In this document: positions 7,797 to 16,422 of the stretch, in pieces
Layout of the letters: the number at the start of each line of letters is the position of its first letter
How positions within the stretch are numbered: position 1 is the first letter of the stretch
From: Chryseolinea lacunae
Lineage (GTDB): Bacteria; Bacteroidota; Bacteroidia; Cytophagales; Cyclobacteriaceae
Direction: 5' to 3'
NCBI RefSeq assembly: GCF_016735595.1
Contig: NZ_JAERRB010000002.1
Span: 322,996 to 386,995 of the forward strand
DNA length: 64,000 bases
Notes under the pieces: model-generated
Seen by the model: only the letters and a program-made list of their open reading frames with translations
Databases searched by the model: none
What the model was told of the DNA's origin: nothing
Position numbers and translations under genes: made by a program

Positions 7797-8414
7797 ATGA
7801 TACAAGTAAAAATCACAACGGGTTTCACCCGCTTACGCGACGAAGAGTTGGACTCTCGCGCACAGGCGATTGTTGCGGCCATGACCGGCAACACAAATTT
7901 TGCAACGCCTTCGCCTACGTTGCAGGTTATTAGCGCTGCCCTAAAAGCATTTCAGGATGCAGCCGCCGAGGCTGCCAAAGGGAACCGAAGTGTCACCGCC
8001 TTGCGCGACGCGCTTCGCACAGATCTGATCCACAAACTGAACGACTTGTCGCTCTATGTTCAACTGAATTGCAAAAACGATCTCTCCATCCTGTTAAGCT
8101 CGGGCTACAAAGCCCGCAAAACGTCCGAACCATCAACGCCCATTCAAATGCCCCAAGGTTTGAAGGTGCAAGCCACCGATGTGAAAGGATCCGTTAAAGT
8201 ATTTGTGAACAAAGTTGAAAATGTTGTGACCTACATCTTCGAGTACCGGCCCCGCGCCGCACCCGACGCTGCATGGACAAGTTTGTTTGGCACCACCCGG
8301 GCACTCACCATTTCAGGTCTGCAAAGCGGCGCGGAATATATGTTCCGCGTGGGCGCTGTGGGCACTGGGCCAACGGTGAAATATAGCACCGAGGTGGCCA
8401 GCTTCGTGCTGTAG
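7797..8414 (+). CDS. Fibronectin type III domain protein
   Basis: About 205 residues from ATG 7797 (MIQVKITTGFTRL); the reading frame opens earlier but those 25 codons are Lys/Arg-rich and unlike coding sequence. The N-terminal half is helical (an Ala-rich segment around AAAEAAKGNRS). Residues about 125-205 form one FN3-like domain, with VTYIFEYRP, then TISGLQSGAEYMFRVGAVG and a closing strand. No signal peptide is present, so it is probably cytoplasmic or carried out by another route. The next gene, DUF5675, is 110 nt downstream beyond a stem-loop. Confidence 0.65.
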   Translation: MIQVKITTGFTRLRDEELDSRAQAIVAAMTGNTNFATPSPTLQVISAALKAFQDAAAEAAKGNRSVTALRDALRTDLIHKLNDLSLYVQLNCKNDLSILLSSGYKARKTSEPSTPIQMPQGLKVQATDVKGSVKVFVNKVENVVTYIFEYRPRAAPDAAWTSLFGTTRALTISGLQSGAEYMFRVGAVGTGPTVKYSTEVASFVL

Positions 8415-8419
8415 TCTCT

Positions 8420-8471
8420 CATCCGCTATGGGTTCCGCCAACAGGCGCCAGTCGGTGGAACCCGGCGGATG
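8420..8471 (+). other. Long stem-loop between FN3 and DUF5675 genes
   Basis: CATCCGC (8420-8426) pairs with GCGGATG (8465-8471), and GGGTTCC (8430-8436) pairs with GGAACCC (8457-8463), giving a two-step hairpin with a small internal bulge. No T-run follows, so it may be an mRNA-stabilising or processing hairpin rather than a terminator. Confidence 0.6.
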
Positions 8472-8524
8472 TGATCTAGTATCGTTTTCAAAATTTTCTA
8501 TCACCCTCTAAAAACAACATCATC

Positions 8525-8953
8525 ATGACAGCCATTATCGAACGTCACTACCTCGCCGTCGAAACATTGGGCGAGCTGGTTGTGCACAACAACGACCAGG
8601 AAATTTTTCGCTGCAAAACGCTGGAGCTTCCGTGGAAAGAAAATCGCCGCAACATCAGCTGCATTCCCGAAGGCACCTACACCGTGAAGAAACGCCGCGC
8701 CACCCGCACCCGAAAATACAACCACTTCCACGTGCTCAACGTGCCCAATCGCAATTCAATACTCATCCACATCGGCAACAAAGTCACCGACATCCTCGGC
8801 TGCATCCTTGTAGGGGCCCGCCTCGGCGACGTGAACCAGGACGGCGTGCCCGACGTGGTGCAAAGCACCGTCACGTTGAAGGCGATGTATGAGATTATGC
8901 CGGAAGAGTTTGAGTTGGTGATTCGGGAGAAGGAGATGAGCGGTGGTGAGTGA
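8525..8953 (+). CDS. DUF5675 family protein
   Basis: A 142-residue protein with the DUF5675 pattern: an N-terminal ..LGELVVHNNDQEIFRCKTLELPW, then CIPEGTYTVKKR and later NSILIHIGN and ..GCILVGARLGD. The family is common in Bacteroidota and in phages and is of unknown function; the IPEGTY and IHIGN motifs are its most constant features. The start at 8525 gives a full-length protein. A terminator follows at 8988-9018. Confidence 0.8.
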   Translation: MTAIIERHYLAVETLGELVVHNNDQEIFRCKTLELPWKENRRNISCIPEGTYTVKKRRATRTRKYNHFHVLNVPNRNSILIHIGNKVTDILGCILVGARLGDVNQDGVPDVVQSTVTLKAMYEIMPEEFELVIREKEMSGGE

Positions 8954-8987
8954 AGGTCATTGCAATTTGACATTTGATTTAAACATT

Positions 8988-9018
8988 CAACCCGCCAACG
9001 GATGGGTTGGTGTTTTTT
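8988..9018 (+). terminator. Intrinsic terminator after DUF5675 gene
   Basis: CAACCC (8988-8993) pairs with GGGTTG (9004-9009), followed by GTG and six T residues (9013-9018). Confidence 0.65.
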
Positions 9019-9099
9019 ACCAAACGTTGTTTTGCTATTGATGAAACCGCTGGTGTGATGTGAACGGGTTGAATGTTCCTGGCGCACGTGCTTTCAGGG

Positions 9100-9166
9100 G
9101 ACTCCTACGGAGTCAGAATGTTTCAATCATCATATCTTTCTATAGACAGTGCACTCCTATGGAGTG
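9100..9166. repeat. Pair of related 15-bp palindromes
   Basis: GACTCCTACGGAGTC at 9100-9114 and CACTCCTATGGAGTG at 9152-9166 share the core ACTCCTAYGGAGT and are spaced 52 bp apart, with TCTATAGA-type sequence between them. The layout suggests a dispersed intergenic palindromic repeat rather than an operator, but only a genome-wide count can tell. Confidence 0.65.
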
Positions 9167-9192
9167 GGATGCATCGCGCTTCACCGTTTTAA

Positions 9193-9654
9193 TTAATCTG
9201 CATATTGGCTGGGGGCGTGGCACTCTTGCCAGTATTCCACAATTTTTCTGATGGTGTTTTCGAGCGCGGTCATGCTGTTGGGTTTAATGAAAAAGCCCTG
9301 GGCCGACATGGCGTAGGCATCTTGCACGCCTTGTTTGTTTGTGCCCGTGGTGAAGAACAGATAGGGGATGCAACGCACGCTCAGTTCGGCGTTGTTATAG
9401 ATGAGCTTGCGGAGCTCAAAACCGTTGATGGTCGGCATGTTCACGTCCGACAAAATGAGGAAGGGTTTAATATCCGTTTTCTCGATAAAGGCCAGTGCCT
9501 CCAGTCCATCTTTAAAAAAGATTATCCGGTTTGGATAGTTCAGGTTCCTGAACGTTTCTTCCAAGATGTCCTGGTCGTCCTGATCGTCTTCAATCACGAT
9601 GATGGGGCCGGTTTTGGTGATGGGGAGCGACGAAGGTGGAACTGGGGTGGACAT
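9193..9654 (-). CDS. Single-domain response regulator (Rcp-like receiver)
   Basis: About 153 residues from the ATG at 9654 (MSTPVPPSSLP); an upstream in-frame start at 9711 would add 19 Ser/Pro-rich residues. A receiver domain fills the protein: the acidic pair in IVIEDDQDDQD, the phospho-acceptor Asp in LILSDVNMP, Thr in LFFTTGTN and the conserved Lys in GFFIKPNS. There is no output domain. It is divergent from the sensor kinase at 9909, about 250 nt away, and is its likely partner in a phosphorelay. Confidence 0.85.
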   Translation of the reverse strand: MSTPVPPSSLPITKTGPIIVIEDDQDDQDILEETFRNLNYPNRIIFFKDGLEALAFIEKTDIKPFLILSDVNMPTINGFELRKLIYNNAELSVRCIPYLFFTTGTNKQGVQDAYAMSAQGFFIKPNSMTALENTIRKIVEYWQECHAPSQYAD

Positions 9655-9908
9655 GGGTACGCGGGAGAATGAGGGTGAGGTGGATGGATGTGGTGAAAAG
9701 GGAATGAGCAACTATCGGCTATGCAACATCGTGGTGCTGTGTTTAATTCATCGGGTTGGCGTGTTGGCCGCATGTTTTGGCGGAAAGCTTCCGTGGGTGT
9801 CGGGAATGCATTAAATTTCTTGCTAATTTTTAGAATATTTTAGCCATCAAAATTCTCAACAGGCACGTTTTTTGGCAGCAGCACTTTCATAAAAAAAATA
9901 GAACAACC

Positions 9909-11567
9909 GTGAGTGAACCGACACACAACAACACTGAACATCTGTTTTTGCGCGACGGGGGAGAAATGGGCGAACTGATCCTGAACGTTGACTGGGCAAA
10001 CAGCGCGTTGGGGCCCATAGACCAATGGCCACAAAGCCTGAAAACAAACCTCGGCAACCTGCTGCATTCGGGGTTTCCCATGTTTCTTTTCTGGGGGCCC
10101 GACAACCTTTGTTTCTATAACGACGCCTACCGGCCCAGCCTCGGCCGCGAGGGCAAGCACCCTGCCATTGGCAAACCGGCAAAAGAGGTGTGGCCCGAAC
10201 TGTGGGACTTCATCGGGTCGCTAATCCACAGTGTGAACCTCAGCGGCAAACCACAGTGGTTCGAAAATCAGCTGTTGCCCATCTATCGAAACGGCCACCT
10301 CGAAGATGTGTACTGGACCTTCAGCTACAGTCCGGCCTATGGCGAGCACGACCGCATTGGCGGTGTGCTGGTCACGTGCATGGAAACAACACAGACCGTG
10401 TTGGCGCGAAAAAAAATAGAAGAAACGGTGGCCGAAAGAACCCGCGAACTGAAAATTGCAAACGAAGCGATCACCCTCTCCAATAGCTACCTGCAAGACA
10501 TCATCAATTCTTTCAAACAACCCTTGCAGGTGTTGGAGCCGGTCTATGAAAATGGAAAAATTATTGACTTCCGTTTCAAACTCACCAACAAGGCCTACGC
10601 CAGCTATGCGCACGAAAGTCCCGGGTCCATTCAGCACAGACGGGTGAGCGAAATTTTTCCCGGCTACCTCAAAACCACAAGCTTTTCTAATGTGGTGAAA
10701 ACATTCGAGACGGGCGAGCAAGACACGTGGATCATTCACTACGACCAGGATGGCCTGGACCTCTACAACGAAATGACCGCCATCAAAATGGGCGACGAAG
10801 TGATTCTGCACTTTGCCGATTTCACCAAACTGAAACACCTGGAACTTGAGCTGCTCAAAAAAATTGAAGAGCTCGAAATCTCCAACCAAAACCTGGAAGC
10901 TTTTGCCCACGCCGCATCGCACGACCTGAAAGAACCCGTGCGCAAAATTCAAATCTTTGCCGGCCGCCTGCGAAGTGCTTTAAAAAAATCGCAAACCCCG
11001 CTCAACCTCGAACCGCTCGACAAGATTGAAAACGCCGCCGAGCGCATGGGCCACCTGATAGACGACCTGTTGTTGTATTCCGAGTTTCACATCATCCCGT
11101 TGCAAAAAGAACCTGTAGACCTGAATGAACGACTGAACCAGGTCATCGACGATTTTGAAATCTACATCCAGGAAAAAAATGCATCGATCCAGATTGGTCC
11201 GCTTCCCATTGTGCCGGGCTATGCCAGACAACTTCAGCAAATGTTTCAGAACCTTATTGGCAATGCCCTGAAATATAACCGCCCCGACGAGCCCCCACAC
11301 ATTGTGATTTCGGCCCGCCCGCATCAGGAAAACGGAAAGCTGCACCACATTATTGAAGTGGCCGACAACGGCATTGGCTTCGACCAACAATATGCCGAAC
11401 GCATCTTCCAGATGTTTGCCCGCCTCCACGGCAACGGCACCTATACGGGAAGCGGCATAGGGTTGTCTATTGTGAAAAAGGTAGTAGACAATCATGAGGG
11501 CCACATAGAAGTTGCCAGCACGCTTGGCCAGGGCTCAACCTTCAAAGTATATCTTCCGGCAGAATAG
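9909..11567 (+). CDS. PAS-domain sensor histidine kinase (cytoplasmic)
   Basis: A 552-residue kinase without membrane segments. I chose the GTG at 9909 because the sequence after it (LFLRDGGEMGELI…LGPIDQWPQSLKT) is the conserved opening of this kinase class; the next ATG (9966) would cut it. Two PAS-like regions follow (about residues 50-160 and 195-300). The kinase core comes next: H-box HAASHDLKEPVRK, N-box FQNLIGNALKYN, G1 VADNGIGFD and G2 GSGIGLSIVKK. The GGEMG/WPQSL module is usual in stand-alone Bacteroidota and proteobacterial PAS kinases. The divergent receiver at 9193-9654 is a likely target. The signal is unknown. Confidence 0.9.
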   Translation: MSEPTHNNTEHLFLRDGGEMGELILNVDWANSALGPIDQWPQSLKTNLGNLLHSGFPMFLFWGPDNLCFYNDAYRPSLGREGKHPAIGKPAKEVWPELWDFIGSLIHSVNLSGKPQWFENQLLPIYRNGHLEDVYWTFSYSPAYGEHDRIGGVLVTCMETTQTVLARKKIEETVAERTRELKIANEAITLSNSYLQDIINSFKQPLQVLEPVYENGKIIDFRFKLTNKAYASYAHESPGSIQHRRVSEIFPGYLKTTSFSNVVKTFETGEQDTWIIHYDQDGLDLYNEMTAIKMGDEVILHFADFTKLKHLELELLKKIEELEISNQNLEAFAHAASHDLKEPVRKIQIFAGRLRSALKKSQTPLNLEPLDKIENAAERMGHLIDDLLLYSEFHIIPLQKEPVDLNERLNQVIDDFEIYIQEKNASIQIGPLPIVPGYARQLQQMFQNLIGNALKYNRPDEPPHIVISARPHQENGKLHHIIEVADNGIGFDQQYAERIFQMFARLHGNGTYTGSGIGLSIVKKVVDNHEGHIEVASTLGQGSTFKVYLPAE

Positions 11568-11660
11568 GATCTATGAGTCTGTTTGATTTCATTTTGTGAT
11601 CGCCCTGGCATGGCACGGTTTGGTTGCCTAGTTTTGCAGCTCCTTAAAAAAAACAGAATC

Positions 11661-12245
11661 ATGAGTCTTGAACAACAATTGCGCGAACGGAGCGAAGGTG
11701 TCTGCGAGCTTTGCGCAGCCGGTGGCGAACTTTCGGTCTATGCCGTGACACCCGCTTCGGCCGACGCCGACAAAAATATTCTGGTCTGTGCCACATGCGC
11801 CGCACAACTCACCAACGCCGAAACACTGGACGCCAACCACTGGCGCTGCCTCAACACCAGCATGTGGAGCACCGTGCCCGGCGTGCAGGTGGTAGCCTGG
11901 CGCACCCTGCAATCACTCCGCCACCTGGGCTGGCCCCAAGACCTGCTCGACATGCTCTACCTCGACGACGAAACCCTCGCCTGGGCCAAAGCCACCGAAC
12001 CAACCCAGGCCGACACCCCCGACGAAAAAGTGATCCACAAAGACAGCAACGGCACCGTGCTCCAAACCGGCGACACCGTAGTGCTCATCAAAGACCTCGA
12101 CGTGAAAGGCGGCGGCTTCACCGCCAAACGCGGCACCGCCGTGCGCGGCATCACCCTGGTAGAAGACAACGCAACCCAGATCGAAGGAAAAGTGAACGGC
12201 CAACAGATTGTTATTTTAACACAGTATGTGAAGAAGTCGGCGTGA
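11661..12245 (+). CDS. PhnA/YjdM family zinc-ribbon protein
   Basis: A 194-residue protein from ATG 11661 (MSLEQQLRER). Two CxxC pairs (CELCAAGG and CATCAAQ) make an N-terminal zinc ribbon. The C-terminal PhnA domain has the typical HKDSNGTVLQTGDTVVLIKDLDVKG…KRGTAVRGI stretch. PhnA-type proteins have been linked to phosphonate clusters, but the family is not essential for phosphonate use and its biochemical role is uncertain; no phosphonate genes are nearby. An in-frame upstream start at 11583 is less likely. Confidence 0.85.
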   Translation: MSLEQQLRERSEGVCELCAAGGELSVYAVTPASADADKNILVCATCAAQLTNAETLDANHWRCLNTSMWSTVPGVQVVAWRTLQSLRHLGWPQDLLDMLYLDDETLAWAKATEPTQADTPDEKVIHKDSNGTVLQTGDTVVLIKDLDVKGGGFTAKRGTAVRGITLVEDNATQIEGKVNGQQIVILTQYVKKSA

Positions 12246-12278
12246 TGAAAGGCGCCGGTTGTTGTGTGTCGTGTCGCA

Positions 12279-12365
12279 ACATAGTCTCCCGTTTCGGGGA
12301 CTATGTGTCTTAGGAACATTTCGCCTCCGAAGAAAACGCAAAGTCCCCGAGACGGGAGACTTTGC
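12279..12365. repeat. Two palindromes in inverted order (BIME-like element)
   Basis: A hairpin at 12279-12306 has arms ACATAGTC/GACTATGT, and another at 12338-12365 has GCAAAGTC/GACTTTGC. Their inner halves are inverted copies of each other: AGTCTCCCG..TCGGGGACT in the first, its reverse complement in the second. Two palindromes facing each other about 30 nt apart is the layout of bacterial interspersed mosaic elements built from REP sequences. Confidence 0.7.
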
Positions 12366-12443
12366 TGGGACTTCATTTATCCTCACCATCAAAATATTCC
12401 TGTATTTTTGTGATGACGATAGTTTCACGAAACGCCGGATGCA

Positions 12444-14750
12444 ATGAGTAGAAGAAAGGTTTCTATAGTAGGTCCCGATCATTTCACGGATATTAAACTT
12501 GGCGAACCGAAAGAGTTTGCGGCGGGGCTTCCGGCGGTGAAGGTGGCGTTGGATCATGCGTTGAAGGAAATGGGGTTGCTGCGGTCTATTGCTACGTTGT
12601 CGAAGCTAAATCAGAAAGATGGATTTGATTGTCCGGGGTGTGCGTGGCCCGATCCGGAAAAACGGTCGTCGTTGGGTGAATTTTGTGAGAATGGTGTGAA
12701 GGCCATTGCCGAAGAGGCCACAACAAAACGTGTCACAGCCGATTTCTTTAAACAACATTCTGTGAGCGAAATGTCTGCATGGACAGACTACGAAATTGGC
12801 AAAAGCGGTCGCCTCACCGACCCCATGATTCTGAAGCCGGGAAGCAATCACTACGAACCCATTTCGTGGAACGACGCCTTCGATCGGATTGCACAATCGC
12901 TTCGGAATCTAAAAAATCCCAACGAGGCGTTGTTCTATACGTCGGGCCGGTCCAGCAACGAGGCGGCGTTTTTATATGGCCTGTTTGTGCGGGCGTTTGG
13001 CACCAACAACATGCCCGACTGTTCTAACATGTGTCACGAATCGAGTGGTGTGGCGCTGGGCGAAACGCTGGGCATTGGCAAGGGCTCTGTCACACTCGAA
13101 GACTTTGGCGATGCCGAGGTGGTGATGGTGATCGGGCAAAACCCGGGAACAAATCATCCGCGCATGTTGTCGGCACTCGAAAAGTGCAAAGAGAATGGCG
13201 GCAAGATTGTGGCCATCAATCCCCTGAAAGAAGCGGGACTGCTCCGTTTCAAAAATCCCCAGCACGTGAACGGCGTGGTGGGCGGCGGCACCTCGCTGAC
13301 CGACCATTTCCTCCAGGTGAAAGTGAACCAGGATGTGGCCTTGCTCAAACTCATATTGAAAAAGTTGGCCCGGCTTGAAGCCGAACGCGGCAATGTGTTT
13401 GACCGCGACTTCATCAACACAAAAACACAAGGCCTCGAAGCACTGCTGGCCGATCTTGAAAACTATGACGACCAAACGCTGCTGCTGCAAAGCGGTGTAG
13501 ATGCCGTTGTGCTCGACGCCGTGGTGCAACTGTTGGCCGGGAAGAAACGAATAATCATTTGCTGGGCCATGGGCCTCACGCAACACAAGAACGGTGTCGA
13601 CAACATAAAAGAATGTGTGAACCTGCTGCTGCTCAAGGGAAGCATCGGCAAGAAAGGCGCGGGCACATGCCCGGTGCGTGGCCACAGCAATGTGCAGGGC
13701 GACCGCACGGTGGGCATCACACACCACGTGTCGCCCAAACTGAACGAAGCCTATCAGCGCGTGTTTGGTTTTGTGCCGCCAGCCCAGCAGGGACTGGATG
13801 TGGTGCACAGCATCAAGGCCATGCACGAAGGCAAAGCCAACGTGTTCATCGCGCTGGGCGGCAACTTTCTTTCGGCGGCGTCAGACACGGTCTATACTGG
13901 CGAGGCGTTGCAAAACTGCGAGCTCACGGTGAGCATCAGCACCAAGCTTAACCGCACACACCTGGTGCCGGGACAAACGTCGCTGATTTTGCCCACGCTT
14001 GGCAGAACGGAGCAAGACCTCCGCGATGGCAAGGAACGTTTTGTGACAGTAGAGAACAGCATGGGCAGAGTGCACCAGTCGCACGGAAGGTTAACGCCCT
14101 CGTCCACAAATTTGATGAGCGAGCCGGAGATTGTGGCGGGCATTGCCAAAGCATATTTTGGTGAGTCGTCGTCCATTGCGTGGGACGCGCTGGGCAAAGA
14201 CTATGATCTTGTGCGCGAAAAAATAGCGCAGGTGTTCACGGGCTTCAACGACTACACAAACCGCTCGAAAGACGGCGGCTTCGATCTTCCCAACCACACA
14301 CGCTTCGGCGACTTTTCGAAGTTGCCCGGCGGCCGCGCCAGCTTCAGCCTGTGCAAGCTCCCCAACCACTCGCTCACCGACGCCAGATTTTTGCTCACCA
14401 CCATCCGCTCGCACGACCAGTTCAACACCACCATCTACGGCCTCAACGATCGCTACCGCGGAATACACAACGAACGCCGCGTGGTGTTCATCAACCCCGA
14501 CGACGCCCGCGAACTGGGGTTCACAACATTAGACCGCGTTGACCTGGTGAGCCACTACGCCGGCAAAAAACGCCGCGCCACAAATTTCCTCATCGTGCCC
14601 TACGACATCCCGAAAGGAAACCTGGCCGCCTATTTCCCCGAAACCAACGTGCTCATCCCCAACGATCAGTTTGCCGACAAAAGCAACACCCCCATCAGCA
14701 AATCGGTAGAAGTGGACATCGAGCGGGTTTTGGTTGAGACAGCAACGTGA
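12444..14750 (+). CDS. FdhF/YdeP-family molybdopterin oxidoreductase
   Basis: A 768-residue molybdopterin enzyme of the YdeP type. An N-terminal CPGCAWPD segment and a third nearby Cys (EFCENG) can bind an Fe-S cluster. Then follow FYTSGRSSNEAAFLYGLFVRAFG in pieces, DCSNMCHESSGVAL, VVMVIGQNPGTNHPRM and, near the C-terminus, the molydopterin dinucleotide-binding domain (TTIRSHDQFNTTIYG…RGI.N.RRVVFIN). Family members have been linked to acid or oxidative stress in enterobacteria but the physiological substrate is not established. No dedicated electron-transfer subunit is encoded nearby; a small membrane protein follows 35 nt downstream. Confidence 0.88.
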   Translation: MSRRKVSIVGPDHFTDIKLGEPKEFAAGLPAVKVALDHALKEMGLLRSIATLSKLNQKDGFDCPGCAWPDPEKRSSLGEFCENGVKAIAEEATTKRVTADFFKQHSVSEMSAWTDYEIGKSGRLTDPMILKPGSNHYEPISWNDAFDRIAQSLRNLKNPNEALFYTSGRSSNEAAFLYGLFVRAFGTNNMPDCSNMCHESSGVALGETLGIGKGSVTLEDFGDAEVVMVIGQNPGTNHPRMLSALEKCKENGGKIVAINPLKEAGLLRFKNPQHVNGVVGGGTSLTDHFLQVKVNQDVALLKLILKKLARLEAERGNVFDRDFINTKTQGLEALLADLENYDDQTLLLQSGVDAVVLDAVVQLLAGKKRIIICWAMGLTQHKNGVDNIKECVNLLLLKGSIGKKGAGTCPVRGHSNVQGDRTVGITHHVSPKLNEAYQRVFGFVPPAQQGLDVVHSIKAMHEGKANVFIALGGNFLSAASDTVYTGEALQNCELTVSISTKLNRTHLVPGQTSLILPTLGRTEQDLRDGKERFVTVENSMGRVHQSHGRLTPSSTNLMSEPEIVAGIAKAYFGESSSIAWDALGKDYDLVREKIAQVFTGFNDYTNRSKDGGFDLPNHTRFGDFSKLPGGRASFSLCKLPNHSLTDARFLLTTIRSHDQFNTTIYGLNDRYRGIHNERRVVFINPDDARELGFTTLDRVDLVSHYAGKKRRATNFLIVPYDIPKGNLAAYFPETNVLIPNDQFADKSNTPISKSVEVDIERVLVETAT

Positions 14751-14785
14751 TGGTGGCAAGTAAGCCGTAAGGAATAAATTTAGCT

Positions 14786-15073
14786 ATGGAACAAGAACCG
14801 ATAGAGCCACGTGTTGACGTGGAGCGAAGCTGGTTTTATACATTGTCGCCCTGTGTGATGGGATCGGCGCTGTGTTTGGCCGGTGCGTTGTATCAGGTGT
14901 TTATATCACAACCCTATGGGCTGGTTCTCATATTTATGTTTATCGCCGCCCTGGTCATGTTGATGGCAACGGATTATGTGGTGAAGCTGTTTGTGAAAAG
15001 CAATGCGTATTATGTTTGGTGGTTGGAGCTTGGAGTTATTGTGGTGATGGGTGTGTGGTGGTGGTTTGGGTAG
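14786..15073 (+). CDS. Small membrane protein, three predicted helices
   Basis: A 95-residue protein with a short acidic N-terminus ([13 protein letters not shown]) and three hydrophobic stretches (about residues 20-40, 45-65 and 75-95), the last ending in [10 protein letters not shown]. No known family. It lies 35 nt behind the YdeP-type gene and may be its membrane partner, which is inference from position only. Its stop codon directly abuts the truncated gene at 15074-15187 on the other strand. Confidence 0.6.
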   Translation: MEQEPIEPRVDVERSWFYTLSPCVMGSALCLAGALYQVFISQPYGLVLIFMFIAALVMLMATDYVVKLFVKSNAYYVWWLELGVIVVMGVWWWFG

Positions 15074-15187
15074 TTGATGAAACAGATCGCGCACGTGGTC
15101 TATGGCCATGATGATCATCACAAGGCCACGCAACAGATCGATCGACTCAATGCGGTTGGGGTGACGAATGTTTTGCAGCGTTGCCAT
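15074..15187 (-). pseudogene. 5' stub of a DUF1624/heparan-alpha-glucosaminide N-acetyltransferase-type gene
   Basis: Reading from 15187 on the minus strand gives [20 protein letters not shown], then [18 protein letters not shown]. The [20 protein letters not shown] segment is the N-terminal signature of the multi-pass acyltransferase family, normally about 350-400 residues. After about 38 residues the match stops exactly at the end of the neighbouring membrane-protein gene, and the frame continues only as its antisense. The rest of the gene has been lost by deletion or rearrangement. Confidence 0.7.
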
Positions 15188-15231
15188 TCAAAAATAATTT
15201 ATGAACGTGTGATGCGAACGTCTAAATGAAA

Positions 15232-15267
15232 CGGGCGTTGTTCTCGCCGAACAACGCCCGCTCTTTT
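15232..15267. terminator. Bidirectional intrinsic terminator
   Basis: Perfect 12-bp stem CGGGCGTTGTTC (15232-15243) with GAACAACGCCCG (15249-15260) and a 5-nt loop, followed on + by CTCTTTTTT. On the minus strand it sits just behind the stop of the lipoprotein gene at 15268, so it can serve both directions. Confidence 0.85.
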
Positions 15268-16422
15268 TTATTCGTAGAAGTATTCCACCTTGCCGTGATG
15301 CGAAGGGTCGGGAATGGAGCCGCCGATGGTTCCTTTTGCGTAGGTGGTGATCTTGGTTACGGGATAGCCGTCGGCATCGTAGGTATAGTCATGCTTCACC
15401 GGCAGCAGCGTGGGGAAGGAGCAGGCGATGTAGTGAACATCTTCCGTCAGTTTGTTGCTGGCCGACCAGTTCACCAGGTTGATGTCCTGGTAGCCCAGGT
15501 GGCGAAGGGGGTTTATGTTTTTGTCGTAGGTGTAGGTGCCGGTGTTGCAAAGTTTGTCTTTCGTGGTTTTGTCGCTGACAATGTTCTTGTACGCGAAATC
15601 AAACGCATACACAAAGGCGTTGCCATTCGAATAGTTATAGGTCACGTCGATGTGGTTGTTGGTGTCGTCGCGTTTGGTGGTTTGGGTGGCCACGAGGTTG
15701 GCGTAGAGCAGCGTTGCTTTTATTTTGGTTTCGGCACCGTAGGTATACACATAGTTGCTATACGGTTGTCCGTTCAGTGTTGTGATTATTTTAGACACCG
15801 CGTCGCCTTCAAAGAAAAAGGTATCGGTGGTGGTGTCTTCGAATTTTGAAGTTTTGTCGTTGTAGGCCTGAGCGACGATGTATGCCAGGTGACCGCTGGC
15901 ATCATAGGTGAACTGCACTTTGCTGACGGGTTGATAAACCACGCCGCCGTCGGGAAGATCAACCTCGCGCCACGTGACATAGCGCGCAAGTTTTTTCGCG
16001 GGCTTCGATCCGCCCAGCACATAGGTTACGGGCACCGAACCATCGGCGCGGCCATCCCACAACGTGCTGGCAGAAATGTCTGGCTGCACGTCGTTGATGC
16101 CCCACTTGTTCACCAGGGCGATGCTGTAGTGATGATATCCGTTTTTAACATCCAGCACGTTGTCGGTGGGGCCCACAAAGCTGAAGTCTTTTGTCCATTG
16201 TGCTTCACCGTTGGCATCATAGCCACGCACCTGCAGGGTGGCGTCCACATTTTCGTAGAGCACGCCGCCGATGTCGAGCTTCACGTTTGCCTTCACGTGC
16301 ACCGTGGTTTCGTCGCTGGGGTCTTCGGGTTTTTCGGGGTCCATAATTTCGTCTGTGTCGCAGGCATAGAGCACCGACAGCAGGGCGAACAGGAGGAGAG
16401 AGGGTTTTAGGATCTTTTTCAT
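15268..16422 (-). CDS. Hypothetical lipoprotein with YD-like repeats
   Basis: A 384-residue protein with a lipoprotein signal (LLLFALLSVLYAC). A short Asp/Pro/Glu-rich linker follows the Cys, typical of surface-exposed Bacteroidota lipoproteins. Repeated FTYDASGHLAYI, VYTYGAE, VTYNYSNGNA and DYTYDADGYPV segments resemble the YD/RHS-type repeat and DUF4595-like beta-rich lipoproteins. No catalytic residues stand out. It is a single gene with its own terminator. Confidence 0.65.
   Translation of the reverse strand: MKKILKPSLLLFALLSVLYACDTDEIMDPEKPEDPSDETTVHVKANVKLDIGGVLYENVDATLQVRGYDANGEAQWTKDFSFVGPTDNVLDVKNGYHHYSIALVNKWGINDVQPDISASTLWDGRADGSVPVTYVLGGSKPAKKLARYVTWREVDLPDGGVVYQPVSKVQFTYDASGHLAYIVAQAYNDKTSKFEDTTTDTFFFEGDAVSKIITTLNGQPYSNYVYTYGAETKIKATLLYANLVATQTTKRDDTNNHIDVTYNYSNGNAFVYAFDFAYKNIVSDKTTKDKLCNTGTYTYDKNINPLRHLGYQDINLVNWSASNKLTEDVHYIACSFPTLLPVKHDYTYDADGYPVTKITTYAKGTIGGSIPDPSHHGKVEYFYE

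Noticed and set aside
11661-12245. Phosphonate degradation locus
   Set aside because: Only the PhnA-like protein is present; none of the C-P lyase or phosphonatase genes are nearby, and PhnA itself is not required for phosphonate use.
12972-13826. Long minus-strand ORF (284 codons) opposite the YdeP-type gene
   Set aside because: It is antisense to a well-supported molybdoenzyme and is His/Val-rich as expected from the complement of GC-rich codons.
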